A stretch of 32,617 nt of DNA, taken from contig JAFXSH010000181.1 in assembly GCA_017525805.1 (NCBI GenBank), positions 1 through 32,617 on the forward strand. Direction: 5' to 3'. A program made the translations under genes and the position numbers. Shown piece by piece: positions 9,401 through 18,173 of the stretch. Within the stretch, counting starts at the first letter, position 1, and each line of letters begins with the position of its first letter. The stretch is from Clostridia bacterium (GTDB taxonomy: Bacteria > Bacillota_A > Clostridia > Christensenellales > Aristaeellaceae). The notes below the pieces were generated by a model, which was given only the letters and a program-made list of their open reading frames with translations, did no database searches and was not told the origin of the DNA.

Positions 9401-12400
9401 GGCGCAGGAAGCCAAGGCGGAGGCGAAAACGGCACCGGCGCAGCAGCCCCGGGCGGAGCAACAGGAAAGCGGGAAGATGCCCGAAACACTGGAAAAAGCC
9501 TTTTCTTCCATCATCAGCAAATACCGCAACGGCAACATCCTGCGCACGGACGCGGAGGATGCGGCGGCGGAAGCCATCGACAAGCTGGCGAGGCAGACGG
9601 GCGTGAAGGCGTGGAGCTGGGACGAAAAAGCAAAAGGGGATTTCCAGCCCATGAACCGCACGGATGCGGCAGCGCGGATGCAGGAAAAATACGGCGCGGT
9701 TTTCCAGGAAATGCTGGAGGAAGCGGACCGGCAGAACCAGCGGGAGGAAGCGGAAGGCAGAATTCCCGCCGATTTAGAGGAAGCCTTTGCCGGGATCATC
9801 GAGGGCGTGCTGAACGGCGGCATGGACGAACGGGACGCCATGGACAGGGCGGCGGAAGCCATCGATGAAAAGGCAAAGAAAAAGGGCTGGAAGGTTTGGG
9901 ACTGGGACAAAAATTCCCAGGCAGATTTCCCCGCGCTCACGCGCACGCAGGAATCCGCCCAGATGCAGCAGGAATACAGCGCGGCTTTCCAAAGGATGCT
10001 GGAGGACGCGAAGAAAACGGGCAAGGTGGAGCTGGCGCCCCGGGAGAGCGTGACCGTGCCCAAGACCGAAGAAACCCAGGAAACGGCCACCGGCGAGGCT
10101 GACGCGGCCCCTGCTGCGGCAAATGAAGAAGCGGCGGCAAAGATACAGCCCGAAGAAGAAACGCAGCAGGCGGCCCAGGAAGCCCAGGAAACGGAAGCGG
10201 AAACCGCGCAGGAAGAAAACGGCATGGAAGCCATCGGCGAGGAAGCCGCCGCAGAGGAAAGCACCGCCACCGAAACGAAAGGCAATGATACGCTGATGGG
10301 CGGCGTGAAGGAAATCCTGAACGATGCGGAGAGCGGCGCGGCGGAAGCGCGGATGGAGGACGGCAGCACCGTGCCCCTGGAGGAAGCGGGGCTGACCAAG
10401 GATCAGCAGCAGGTGGCGCAGGCGGCGGCGGACTTGCCCCAGGAAGCGCAGGCGGCCATGACGGGAGCGTATACGCCGGGCACAAACGCCCGGGACTACG
10501 CGCGGGGCTTCCGTTCCCTGTACAAGCAGGCGGCGGCGGGGGCAAGCCCGAACAGCATGACCAGCCTGTATGCCGATACCATGACGCAGATTCAGCGGGG
10601 CGCAGCCATCAAAGCGGGGCAAAAGGCCTATGAAAAGGAGCAGGCCCAGGCGGCAGCGGACACCCAAAAGACCCTGGAAAAATTAAAGAAAAAGGGAGCC
10701 GCTTTCCAATTCTTAGCCGACCGGAACCAGAAAGGCAGCGGCGTGTATTTCGCGCGCGTTCGCCAAGGCGTCAGCGATGCGGCGAAAGCCACCCTGATGG
10801 TGGCCGACAAACTGGCGAAACAATACGGCTTTCAGGTGCGGGTGTTCGATCACATGGACGCAAACGGCAGCTATGAAACGGGCAGCAACGTGATCAACGT
10901 GGCGCTTGACGCAGAAGGGAACATGATCGGCCGCACTTTGAGCCATGAGCTGCTCCACTATGTAAAAGAATGGGGCAAGGAATCCGGCGAAAAGCTGCAA
11001 ACCTACATTTTGAACGCCCTGAAAAAGGCCGATGGGTACGATTTCGACGCGAGAAAAGCGGACATCATGCGGCAGTACCGCACGGAAAACGGGCAGCAGC
11101 TAAGCGATGCCGAAGCGGAAGAAGAAATGGCCGCCGAGGGCATGCTGGATGTGATTGACACAGAAGAAAACCTGCGGGACCTGTTCAAAGAAACGCAGGA
11201 CAAGGGCCTGATGGAAAAAATAAGGGACTGGCTGGCGGACGCGGCGCAGAAGATCAAACAGGCGCTGAACGATTTGGCCTGGAGCCACCCAGAAGTCCGC
11301 GCGCTGAAGGATGACGCGGATTATTTCCAGCGCCTTTCCGATATGTTCCGGGCCGCGCTGAACCAGGCTTCGGAAAACTACCGCATGAGCCAGCGCAATC
11401 TTTATGATGCCGCCAAGGCGGACCCGGACGTGCAGGCCTACGTGGAAGCCATGGGGCAGGCTGTGACGCTGGAGGACGCGAAAGCGGAGGCGGACGCGCT
11501 GATCACCAGCATGTACATGAGGGCGGAAAAAAAGTGGATCGAGCAGCACCCGGAGGAATACGAGCAGGGCCTTGATAAATTCCGGGAGGCGCTGCGCCGG
11601 TTCACCAGCGGGCAGGATAAGAGCCTTTTCTTCGCCCTGAACGCCCAGGGCCTACACGTGCCCACCCAGGCGCTCTATCCCGTGCTGGCCTACGCCGGGC
11701 GGCAGATGGTGAGCGCGGAAACCCAGGCGGAGAAAGCCGGGGGCGGGGAGCGCAAGGAGCTGCGGGCCGGGGCCATGGACGCGGAATACATGCGGGCCGT
11801 GGAGAACGAGGACGAGGAAACGAAACAGCGGATCGTGGACGAGGCGGCGGAAAACGCCATGCAAAATTCCAAAATCCGGGACGAAGATGGAAAACTGCTG
11901 CCCGTTTACCATGGAACGTCCGAAACTTTCACCGAGTTTGATATGAGCAAAGGCCGCGCAAACATGGATATACAAGGCGCGTTCTTTTCTCCATGGGATG
12001 ACGACGCGAGAGGCTATGGCGAGAATGTGGGAAAATATTACCTGGATATTAAAAACCCAGCCTCTGAAAGCGTGGGCTATCAGGCGCTGCGCCGGTTCCA
12101 GGGCCAAAACGAGGCAGGGAAAAAGGCAAGGGAATACCTGATCAGCCAGGGCTATGACGGCGTAAATAACGAGGACATGGAATATATTGCTTTCTATCCC
12201 GAGCAAATCAAATCCGCCGACCCGGTGACCTACGACGACAAGGGCGAGGTGATCCCGCCCAGCGAGAGGTTCAACGAGGGGAAGGGGGATATACGGTATA
12301 GCGTAAGAGCGAATATCAATACAAGCGATAAACAAATGGAGGACAACAAAAAAATCGTTGCAAACATGAAATCAGTAAAAGATTTGCAAGGGAATGAATT

Positions 12401-15400
12401 TGTAAAAGGAGAGGATTTACTGGATAATGTAAGTGAATATTATGGAATAAAACCTAATCAACCGGTGATATGGTATAATGATGATATTGGAGATGTAAAT
12501 GTAACAAGACGCGGAATAAGAGATTCAATTTGGCATGGTATTGGAGAAGATAAAGCAGCGGCTTTTGCGGCGATAAAAGATGTAATAGAAAAAGGGCGCT
12601 TAGTTCATTATGAAAAAGACTGGAAAGGAAGGGGATATGATACTTGCGTTATTGCAGCACCAATTACAATAAACAAAGAAAATGGAAAACCAATGGATTA
12701 TATAATGGGAATACAGGTAAAAAGATCGGGAGACACACAAAAATATTATATCCATGAGGTGCTTTTACAAAAAAATGATGGGTCTGAAAGCCGTTCTACC
12801 AGGACGGTCAATACTGATCGCAACCCTGGCGGCGATAGACCCACCATGAATAGTATACTCGAATCCGTAATGAAATACAAGGGGGAAAATGAAGGTCAGA
12901 AAAATAATCCAATGACAAAAGAATCGCGCCGCGCGTCCACGGACGACGCCGAAACCCAGGAAGCGCTGGACGAAGTGACGGAGGATCCCGAGCTGTACGC
13001 ACAGGTGGCGGCGGACGCGGACATCCGGGCGGCGTGGCAGTTACTCATGCGGCTGCACCGGCTGACCACCCAGGGCGGGGAAAACGCGCTGATCCAGAAG
13101 GGCGCTTTTGAAAAACGGCTTTCCGACATCATTCAGAAGATCGCGGACAAGACCGGCACCAAGTACGGGCCCGTGAAGCTGCGGAACGCCCTGCGGAAAA
13201 TCTATCAGGCCATGGAGCAGAGCCAGTACAGCCCCGGAGAAATCCTGCAATACGCCAGGGACTTGATGAAGGACGTGCTGGACGCTTCGCCGGGGGTGCT
13301 GGTGGAGCAGGACGAAACCACAAAGGAAATCCTGGCCGGGCTGAAACGGCGGCGGTTCTACCTGACCGACGACCAGAAGAACGAGATCAAGAACACCTAC
13401 GGAACCATTTCCACCTTTACCAACAAGAACTTCGGAACGCTGCACGTGGTCAAACGGGACGCGAAAACCGCCAGCTTAGAGGACGTATGGCTGGAGGACC
13501 TGGCCCACAAACTGCCGGGCGTGTTCGCGGAGGACACCAGCCCCCTGGACATGCCGGGCATTCTGGACGCATGGCTGGAGACCACGAAGGAAAAGAAGTA
13601 CGCGGGCGAGTTTGGGCACAACATCGGGGCATACGCCACCGATTTGGCGCTGAATGCCATGCTGGACTTTTACGACGTGCCGGGGGCGCTGAAAACCAAA
13701 GCGGATATCCGGGAAGGATTCAAGGAGCGCATTAACCAGCAGCGGGCAGAAATCAACCGCCTGAAAGAAACGGCCCGGGGCGCGGTGGATCAGGCGCGGC
13801 TGCAATATGAGGAGCGTTACCGCCAGCGGGTGGAAAAGGCCCAGGAGCGCAGGTTGGAAACCGAAAAGAAAAAGAAGCTGCGGGGCCAGATCACCCGGGA
13901 CGTGCGGGCCATCAACAGCCTGAACGTGCGAAACAGCGACACCAGCCACGTGCCCCAGGCCATGCAGGCAGCGGCGCTGAAAGCGGTGGAGCCCTTCCTT
14001 TCCGGCAGCGGCGTATTCAGCGGAACGGAAATGCTGCGGCTTGCCAGGGAATACAAGCTGCTGGAGGAACGCAAGGGCGAAATCGGCGGCTTTGACGAAG
14101 ATATTTTGATCACGATCGAAAGCCTGCCCGAAAAACTGAACGGGCGGCGGCTGGCCCAATTGACCGAAGGGGAGCTGCAAGAGCTGGCCGACACCATGGG
14201 CAACCTGCGCAAGATCATTGCCGACGAAAACGAAGCATTCCTGAACGGGCGAAAGACCACCGTGGATGCGCTAAGCGGACGCCTGAAAGCAGACATGCGG
14301 GCCAAGGGCCAGGCGAAGCAGGGCCCCATTGCCAAGGCGGCGCGGATGTTCCAGTACCTGGAGGAAACCCCGGCGTACTTCGCCGACCGGGTGGGCGGCG
14401 TGATCAAGGATATGATCGGCGACTTGTTCAAGGGGGAAACCGAATGGGCGGACGTGATCGACGCGGCTATCAAATACAAAAACGAAATGCTGGAAAAATA
14501 CCACGTGGCGGACTGGATCAACGATAAAAAGCACGCCCGCTTTACGACCCAGCACGGCGACCAGATCGAGCTGAACAAGCAGGAAGCGCTGACCCTGTAC
14601 GCCCAGTGGAAGCGCGAAACCACCAACAAGCTGCAAAACGGCAACCATCTGCGGGTGGGCGGCTTCATGTACGGAAAGGGAACGAAATACGAGGGCGTGG
14701 ACACCCTGCGGCCCCATCCCCTGACCGACAGCGACATGCGGATGATCAAAAGCTATCTGACGGAGGAACAGATGGCATTTGCCGACGAAATGGTGAAGTA
14801 CCTGTCGGAGGACATGTCAAAACTGGGAAACGAAGTGAGCATGCAGCTGTACGGGTACAATAAATTTTCGGAGCCTTATTATTTCCCCTACAGCACGGAC
14901 AAGCGGTATTTGCCCAGCGATTTGACACAGAATGGCGCGGAACCGGTAAAACAGACGAAAAACAAAGGATTCACCAAGGCCCTGATGCAGAACGCGGCCA
15001 CGCCCCTGATCGAGGGCAATTTCATGGACATGTGGGGAAACCACGTGAATGAAATGGCGCTTTACAAGGCCTTTGCAGTGGCACAGGACACCATGAGCCG
15101 GGTGATCAATCAGCGCGTACCGGGGGAAATCCGCACGGACAGCAAAACCGGCGAGGAATTCGTGGTGACGCCGGAAAGCAACAAGATCGAAATGGAACGG
15201 GCGCTGGGCGAGGAGGGCATGAAATACCTGACCACCCTGTTCCGGGACATCAGCGGCGGCGTGCGGGCCGATGAACGGGGCAACATCATGGCAAAGGGCC
15301 TGAGCCTGTTCAAGAAGGGCGCGGTGCTGGGCAACCTTTCCGTGGTGCTTCAGCAGCCCACGGCATACGCCAGGGCCATGAACATGATGAGCCCAATCTA

Positions 15401-17552
15401 TCTGAACCTGGTCTCCAAGGAAACGGCGAACCTTGCCAGGAACGTGAACGAAATGTATCAATACTCCGGCGTGGCGAAAATCAAGAAAATGGGCCGGTTT
15501 GATACGGGCACAGGCAGGAGCGCCATTCAGCTGCTGACCGAAGGAACGGAGGATATGAACGCGGCCCAGAAGGCGCTGGCCGGGATCGACAAATGGGCGG
15601 GCATCGGCGCGGAAAAAGCCGACGAATGGACATGGGGCCTGCTGTGGGGCGCGGTGAAGAAGGAAACGGAACACACCCACCCGGAATTGAAACCGGGCTC
15701 GGAAGCCTTCCTGCGGGCCGCGGGCGAGCGCTTCAACGATATTTGCCGCCATACGCAGGTATACGACAGCGTATTAAGCAAGAGCACATGGATGCGCAGC
15801 AGCAGCCTGATGGATAAATCGGTTACCAGTTTCATGGCGGAGCCGACCCTTTCCCTGAATATGCTGCTGGGGGCCATGCAGAAATACAACCAGCCGGGCG
15901 GAAAGAGAAAGATCGCCTGGGCGGCGGGCACCTACGCGGTGAGCAGCCTGCTGGTGGCGCTGGCAAAATCCATTGCCACGGCAACCAGGCGGAAGAAGGA
16001 CGAGGGCCGCACGTGGCTGGAAAAGTACGTGGCGGAGAGCGCAGGCAATTTCCTGGACGAAATCAGCCCCTTCGGCATTGCGGGCATGATCCCCTACGTG
16101 CGGGACATCATGAGCCTGTTTGAGGGGTACGATGTTCAGCGGAATGATATGGACGCCTGGCAGCAGCTGGCAAAGGGATTCAAAGCCCTGCAAAAGTATG
16201 TAAACGGGGAAACCGATTCGCTGGAGGACACGATTCAGAACGCCCTGGGCCCGGTGGCGAACCTGTTCGGCGTTCCGTTCAAAAATATGTACCGCGATTT
16301 GGAATCCATCATCATGCAGCAGTTCGGCGGGGCCAGCGCGGACGAGCCAACCACGGCGCGGGACCTGAAATACAGCGTGCTGGACAACCTGAAAATCGGC
16401 CCCTTCGACCTGTGGAATGGCGGAAACAAAGCATACTATGAACGCATGGAGCAGGCGTTGATCGCCGGGGACAACGACAAGTACGAGGAGCTGCGGGGGT
16501 ATCTGGAGGAGACCAAAAAGGTGAAGCCCGACGCAATCAACAGCGGGGTAAAGAACCAAATCAAGACCAGCTGCACCGACGGCGCGATCAGCGAAGAAGA
16601 GGCCATGAAGCTGCTTGAAAACAACTTCGGCATGGAACACGACAAAGCCTGGGAAGAAGTGGAAAAATGGAAGCAGCAAGCGGCCCACGAAGATGACGAG
16701 GAATACAGCTATTCCAAATATCGGGAAGTGCTGGACCTGGTAAAGGAAGGGGGAGACATAACAGCGGCATCCCGGAAACTGACGGAGAACACCAGGACCA
16801 CCGAAAAGGACGTGCAAAGCAAAATCCAAAGCCAAATCGGCGAATGGTACAGAAGCGGAGAGCTGACGAGGCAGCAGGCGGAAGAAAAGCTGAAAATGTA
16901 CACAGACGTGAAAAGCAAAGACGATTTGCATTGGATGCTTGACAAGTGGGACTATGAAAAAGATCATCCCGACGACAATTACAGCAAATACGTGGACGTA
17001 TTCGATGCTGTAAAGAACGGTAAGCCCATCGACGCCGCCATGCAGGAAATGACGGATTACGGCTACGAAGAAAAGGACGTGCAAAGCCAAATCCGAAGCA
17101 AGATCAAGGAATGGTATCTTGGCGGAGAGCTGACGAGGCAGCAGGCGGAAAACAAGCTGCAAGAATATGGCAACGTAAAGGACAAGGACGAGCTGTACTG
17201 GACCATGGATCAATACGACTTTGAAAAGCAGAACGCAGGAAAAAAGGACGCCAAATATGAGCGGTACGCTGCTTTCAACGAAGCCGTAGAGACGGGCAAG
17301 GACCTTTCCGCCACCGTAAAAAAGTATACAGATCACGGAGTGGAAAAGAGCACCCTTGCGAGCCAGATCACCAGCCAGTTCAAGCCACAATACCTGGCCA
17401 TGCTGCAAGCGGGAAAGAAAAGCGAGGCTTCGGCGCTGAAAAATCACCTGCTGCGGGCCTATGAAGTGCTGGGCTATGACCGGGCGAAAAAGAGCAAGGA
17501 CATTGACGACTGGATCAAGCAGGAGCAGAAGAAGCAGAGCCAGAAGAAATAA
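6438..17552 (+). CDS. Giant polyvalent virion protein with zincin, ART and BECR-like domains
   Basis: A 3704-residue single frame behind AGGAGG. Domains as read: a helical N-terminus; a Gly/Ala-rich hydrophobic stretch (about 615-662) and a second one (773-792) able to insert in membrane; a tandem 95-residue repeat (1014-1194); an acidic linker (1205-1270); a zincin-type peptidase with SHELLHYV (HExxH at 1503-1507) and a possible third ligand E1567; an ADP-ribosyltransferase-like domain of the polyvalent type (1822-1930, PVYHGTS and YIAFYPEQIKSA); an AT-rich segment with an LPD3/BECR-nuclease-like domain (about 1990-2115, SIWHGIG); a long helical region with coiled coil (2430-2475); C-terminal hydrophobic segments (3158-3232) resembling the LPD38 region; and four helical repeats (3368 to end). 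Polyvalent proteins are thought to be packaged and injected with phage DNA, acting on host targets. I see no RNA polymerase motifs, although the size resembles the N4 virion polymerase. Domain names are motif readings. Confidence 0.8.
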   Translation: MSERFKDKLKTLYKDAQAKGRGALSLNEGTKGTISPMEKAMLAQLEKDKEQQAEKKETLNMNPYKTVGVNLKFQSIYSRLESAKKKYGSSADIYADAMRLTDAFGNTVRAAYNLHKGSDAKNYLDIAQRTLDTEMEKTLLDYKYRGKTAAAMEEALANLGYQSMKQVEANNQQNVIARAAQMGAANLPEEQRLLIDNLSRLAEIGENVYENGGAMSLNWDDAALWQYAMRQPGTEWMGTGSATLQQYQNWANEEAQRIKNGYVLDYDTADKYMEGVPGYVFAREHQGDLTPYMTAAGNISGLIDKLTAKGWDALTAPEQEALYQALENVDVDGASLGRYPLPEMTKEQIAEAMGGLDEATRESLNQQGAQWAEALDNVNGIFSAYAPTKEQQALLDLYRATPEGAQAYVEDAAGTSEEQKAKDNNWMVERREKFAKVPEMPNYASYSEPDEDYRPKDKYIDNVYRVVNGYWIPETVDEAREYLIYTLMDDEEKGIFNALAYTGEFKEAKEYLEYIKYDLNERANQNVAKYVEKDVNSGTWGAIKQSLFSILASLTRPVGALDIYAQEMAQKMGWKTSPIDYNRGQTSGIWADTARETVQKNVDWAVNILGQDVDLFDFLYGTAMSGVDSAAAGAIGGGGWLGGAILGLGAAQSTMMDIKERGGNDRQVILGGTLAGIFETLFEKASIGKFYDEMKHLGRRSGKEALKNVLAQAGINFSEEFFTELADMIADEKIMGELSENQTKYNEYIRLGMSPDEARAQVAGDTAQRLLEAGFGGALMGGAFGLVSNVTSDVATGKMDKSTGAAIKPDTQETLKKIAGTLNGKAKTLADKYQPGKATAQQTGELFRETIKGLSGVYRETLVERVAQDFKKDGISNDAAFAIVEMMAGQQLDSAQVQALARDGKAMDALYKAMGMQNPAAKTAADVKATARTQTAKNAENVLDFAPMPGFEEETEATSAVEQAAQNALQKTAARQAEAQTAQPAKPAAQEAKAEAKTAPAQQPRAEQQESGKMPETLEKAFSSIISKYRNGNILRTDAEDAAAEAIDKLARQTGVKAWSWDEKAKGDFQPMNRTDAAARMQEKYGAVFQEMLEEADRQNQREEAEGRIPADLEEAFAGIIEGVLNGGMDERDAMDRAAEAIDEKAKKKGWKVWDWDKNSQADFPALTRTQESAQMQQEYSAAFQRMLEDAKKTGKVELAPRESVTVPKTEETQETATGEADAAPAAANEEAAAKIQPEEETQQAAQEAQETEAETAQEENGMEAIGEEAAAEESTATETKGNDTLMGGVKEILNDAESGAAEARMEDGSTVPLEEAGLTKDQQQVAQAAADLPQEAQAAMTGAYTPGTNARDYARGFRSLYKQAAAGASPNSMTSLYADTMTQIQRGAAIKAGQKAYEKEQAQAAADTQKTLEKLKKKGAAFQFLADRNQKGSGVYFARVRQGVSDAAKATLMVADKLAKQYGFQVRVFDHMDANGSYETGSNVINVALDAEGNMIGRTLSHELLHYVKEWGKESGEKLQTYILNALKKADGYDFDARKADIMRQYRTENGQQLSDAEAEEEMAAEGMLDVIDTEENLRDLFKETQDKGLMEKIRDWLADAAQKIKQALNDLAWSHPEVRALKDDADYFQRLSDMFRAALNQASENYRMSQRNLYDAAKADPDVQAYVEAMGQAVTLEDAKAEADALITSMYMRAEKKWIEQHPEEYEQGLDKFREALRRFTSGQDKSLFFALNAQGLHVPTQALYPVLAYAGRQMVSAETQAEKAGGGERKELRAGAMDAEYMRAVENEDEETKQRIVDEAAENAMQNSKIRDEDGKLLPVYHGTSETFTEFDMSKGRANMDIQGAFFSPWDDDARGYGENVGKYYLDIKNPASESVGYQALRRFQGQNEAGKKAREYLISQGYDGVNNEDMEYIAFYPEQIKSADPVTYDDKGEVIPPSERFNEGKGDIRYSVRANINTSDKQMEDNKKIVANMKSVKDLQGNEFVKGEDLLDNVSEYYGIKPNQPVIWYNDDIGDVNVTRRGIRDSIWHGIGEDKAAAFAAIKDVIEKGRLVHYEKDWKGRGYDTCVIAAPITINKENGKPMDYIMGIQVKRSGDTQKYYIHEVLLQKNDGSESRSTRTVNTDRNPGGDRPTMNSILESVMKYKGENEGQKNNPMTKESRRASTDDAETQEALDEVTEDPELYAQVAADADIRAAWQLLMRLHRLTTQGGENALIQKGAFEKRLSDIIQKIADKTGTKYGPVKLRNALRKIYQAMEQSQYSPGEILQYARDLMKDVLDASPGVLVEQDETTKEILAGLKRRRFYLTDDQKNEIKNTYGTISTFTNKNFGTLHVVKRDAKTASLEDVWLEDLAHKLPGVFAEDTSPLDMPGILDAWLETTKEKKYAGEFGHNIGAYATDLALNAMLDFYDVPGALKTKADIREGFKERINQQRAEINRLKETARGAVDQARLQYEERYRQRVEKAQERRLETEKKKKLRGQITRDVRAINSLNVRNSDTSHVPQAMQAAALKAVEPFLSGSGVFSGTEMLRLAREYKLLEERKGEIGGFDEDILITIESLPEKLNGRRLAQLTEGELQELADTMGNLRKIIADENEAFLNGRKTTVDALSGRLKADMRAKGQAKQGPIAKAARMFQYLEETPAYFADRVGGVIKDMIGDLFKGETEWADVIDAAIKYKNEMLEKYHVADWINDKKHARFTTQHGDQIELNKQEALTLYAQWKRETTNKLQNGNHLRVGGFMYGKGTKYEGVDTLRPHPLTDSDMRMIKSYLTEEQMAFADEMVKYLSEDMSKLGNEVSMQLYGYNKFSEPYYFPYSTDKRYLPSDLTQNGAEPVKQTKNKGFTKALMQNAATPLIEGNFMDMWGNHVNEMALYKAFAVAQDTMSRVINQRVPGEIRTDSKTGEEFVVTPESNKIEMERALGEEGMKYLTTLFRDISGGVRADERGNIMAKGLSLFKKGAVLGNLSVVLQQPTAYARAMNMMSPIYLNLVSKETANLARNVNEMYQYSGVAKIKKMGRFDTGTGRSAIQLLTEGTEDMNAAQKALAGIDKWAGIGAEKADEWTWGLLWGAVKKETEHTHPELKPGSEAFLRAAGERFNDICRHTQVYDSVLSKSTWMRSSSLMDKSVTSFMAEPTLSLNMLLGAMQKYNQPGGKRKIAWAAGTYAVSSLLVALAKSIATATRRKKDEGRTWLEKYVAESAGNFLDEISPFGIAGMIPYVRDIMSLFEGYDVQRNDMDAWQQLAKGFKALQKYVNGETDSLEDTIQNALGPVANLFGVPFKNMYRDLESIIMQQFGGASADEPTTARDLKYSVLDNLKIGPFDLWNGGNKAYYERMEQALIAGDNDKYEELRGYLEETKKVKPDAINSGVKNQIKTSCTDGAISEEEAMKLLENNFGMEHDKAWEEVEKWKQQAAHEDDEEYSYSKYREVLDLVKEGGDITAASRKLTENTRTTEKDVQSKIQSQIGEWYRSGELTRQQAEEKLKMYTDVKSKDDLHWMLDKWDYEKDHPDDNYSKYVDVFDAVKNGKPIDAAMQEMTDYGYEEKDVQSQIRSKIKEWYLGGELTRQQAENKLQEYGNVKDKDELYWTMDQYDFEKQNAGKKDAKYERYAAFNEAVETGKDLSATVKKYTDHGVEKSTLASQITSQFKPQYLAMLQAGKKSEASALKNHLLRAYEVLGYDRAKKSKDIDDWIKQEQKKQSQKK
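6491..6510 (+). other. Terminator-like hairpin inside the start of the giant gene
   Basis: AAAGGGCC at 6491-6498 pairs perfectly with GGCCCTTT at 6503-6510 around a GGGG loop and is followed by CTTTG. It lies 53 nt inside the giant open frame. It could slow or partly end transcription before the very long gene, or just be coding sequence. No competing anti-terminator was worked out. Confidence 0.4.
9477..10019 (+). repeat. Tandem domain duplication within the giant protein
   Basis: Residues 1014-1099 and 1109-1194 align over their full length at protein level: MPETLEKAFSSII with IPADLEEAFAGII, AAAEAIDKLARQTGVKAWSWD with RAAEAIDEKAKKKGWKVWDWD, and EKYGAVFQEMLEEA with QEYSAAFQRMLEDA. The period is 95 residues (285 nt). 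The DNA has diverged much more than the protein, so the duplication is not recent. Its function is not known to me. Confidence 0.85.
12297..12915 (+). other. AT-rich in-frame insert encoding an effector-like domain
   Basis: Within the GC-rich giant gene, about 620 nt use A/T-ending codons heavily (for example AAT, GAT, ATA, GTA, AGA). Both flanks return to CTG/GCG/GAC usage. The segment encodes residues 1954-2160, including the LPD3/BECR-like domain. The reading frame is kept throughout. The contrast in composition is seen directly; acquisition from another source is inferred. Confidence 0.7.
16539..17540 (+). repeat. Four C-terminal helical repeats of about 90 residues
   Basis: Copies start near residues 3368, 3460, 3549 and 3641 of the giant protein. 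The best matching pair reads GEWYRSGELTRQQAEEKL and KEWYLGGELTRQQAENKL, each followed by a DLHWMLDKWDYEK / ELYWTMDQYDFEK segment and an aromatic YSKYxxVxxAVxxG helix. The outer copies are more diverged and the last is incomplete. The region would form an elongated helical rod, possibly the packaging or docking end of the protein. Confidence 0.85.
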
Positions 17553-17559
17553 CCAGGAA

Positions 17560-17588
17560 AGGGCTCCCATGGCGGGGGCTCTTTTTTT
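17560..17588 (+). terminator. Intrinsic terminator after the giant gene
   Basis: AGGGCTCCC at 17560-17568 pairs with 17574-17582 over 9 bp (two G-T wobbles) around the loop ATGGC, followed by a run of seven T (17582-17588). It begins 8 nt after the stop of the giant gene and separates the head/ejection genes from the tail-spike genes. Confidence 0.85.
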
Positions 17589-17630
17589 GCGCGGGATTTT
17601 GATAAGATGCAGAGGAAAGGGGGCGGACGG

Positions 17631-18173
17631 ATGGCCTACCTGGGCGATATACAGATGGCGGGAACGCCGCAGACGGTGGCGCAGCTTTGGGAGTACGTGC
17701 GGGCCCTGGAGAGGGAAATCCGGCGCGTGACGGAAGACCTGGGCAATGAAAACATCCGGGACGGGGCCATTGCGCAGAAAAAGCTGGAAGAACCGCTGGT
17801 GCGCGGCATGAAAAAAGCCGAGGATACCACGGAGGGCCTGGCCAAGCTGGAAAAGCGCCTGACCGACGCCATCAAGCGCGACCGGGAGAAGATGGACGCG
17901 GCGGGCATGGGCACGAACGGCATGAACCTGGACGCGGCCACGGCCAACCCGCCCATATTCAGCGGCAAAATCAGCATAGACAAAGACGGCGTGAGCGTTA
18001 AGCAGGGCGGGGCCCTGAACGTATTCGACCCCAACGCGGAGCAAATGGTGAATTTTGCGCCAGACGCGGCAAAGCTGCACCGGGGCGGATGGGTGGAAAA
18101 AGCGCAGATCGTAAGCGGCGCCCTGGTGCTGACCCTGAGCGACGGGACAGAGATCACTTATGGAGGGAATTAA
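17631..18173 (+). CDS. Coiled-coil tail-spike-associated protein
   Basis: A 180-residue protein. ATG 17631 is chosen over the in-frame ATG 17607 because AGGAAAGGGGG (about 17613-17623) lies between them at proper spacing for the later codon. Residues 10-95 form a long amphipathic helix (TVAQLWEYVRALEREIRRV, LAKLEKRLTDAIKRDRE), which suggests a trimeric coiled coil. Residues 100-180 are Gly/Asn/Asp-rich beta structure. The stop is directly followed by the ATG of the tail spike gene, with its RBS GGAGG inside this gene, so the two are probably made together. A short adaptor or neck fibre for the spike is the likely role; I do not recognise a named family. Confidence 0.72.
   Translation: MAYLGDIQMAGTPQTVAQLWEYVRALEREIRRVTEDLGNENIRDGAIAQKKLEEPLVRGMKKAEDTTEGLAKLEKRLTDAIKRDREKMDAAGMGTNGMNLDAATANPPIFSGKISIDKDGVSVKQGGALNVFDPNAEQMVNFAPDAAKLHRGGWVEKAQIVSGALVLTLSDGTEITYGGN

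Noticed and set aside
6438..17552. Giant protein as an N4-type virion RNA polymerase
   Set aside because: Size and virion context fit, but no polymerase motifs were seen; the readable domains are peptidase, ART and polyvalent-associated ones.
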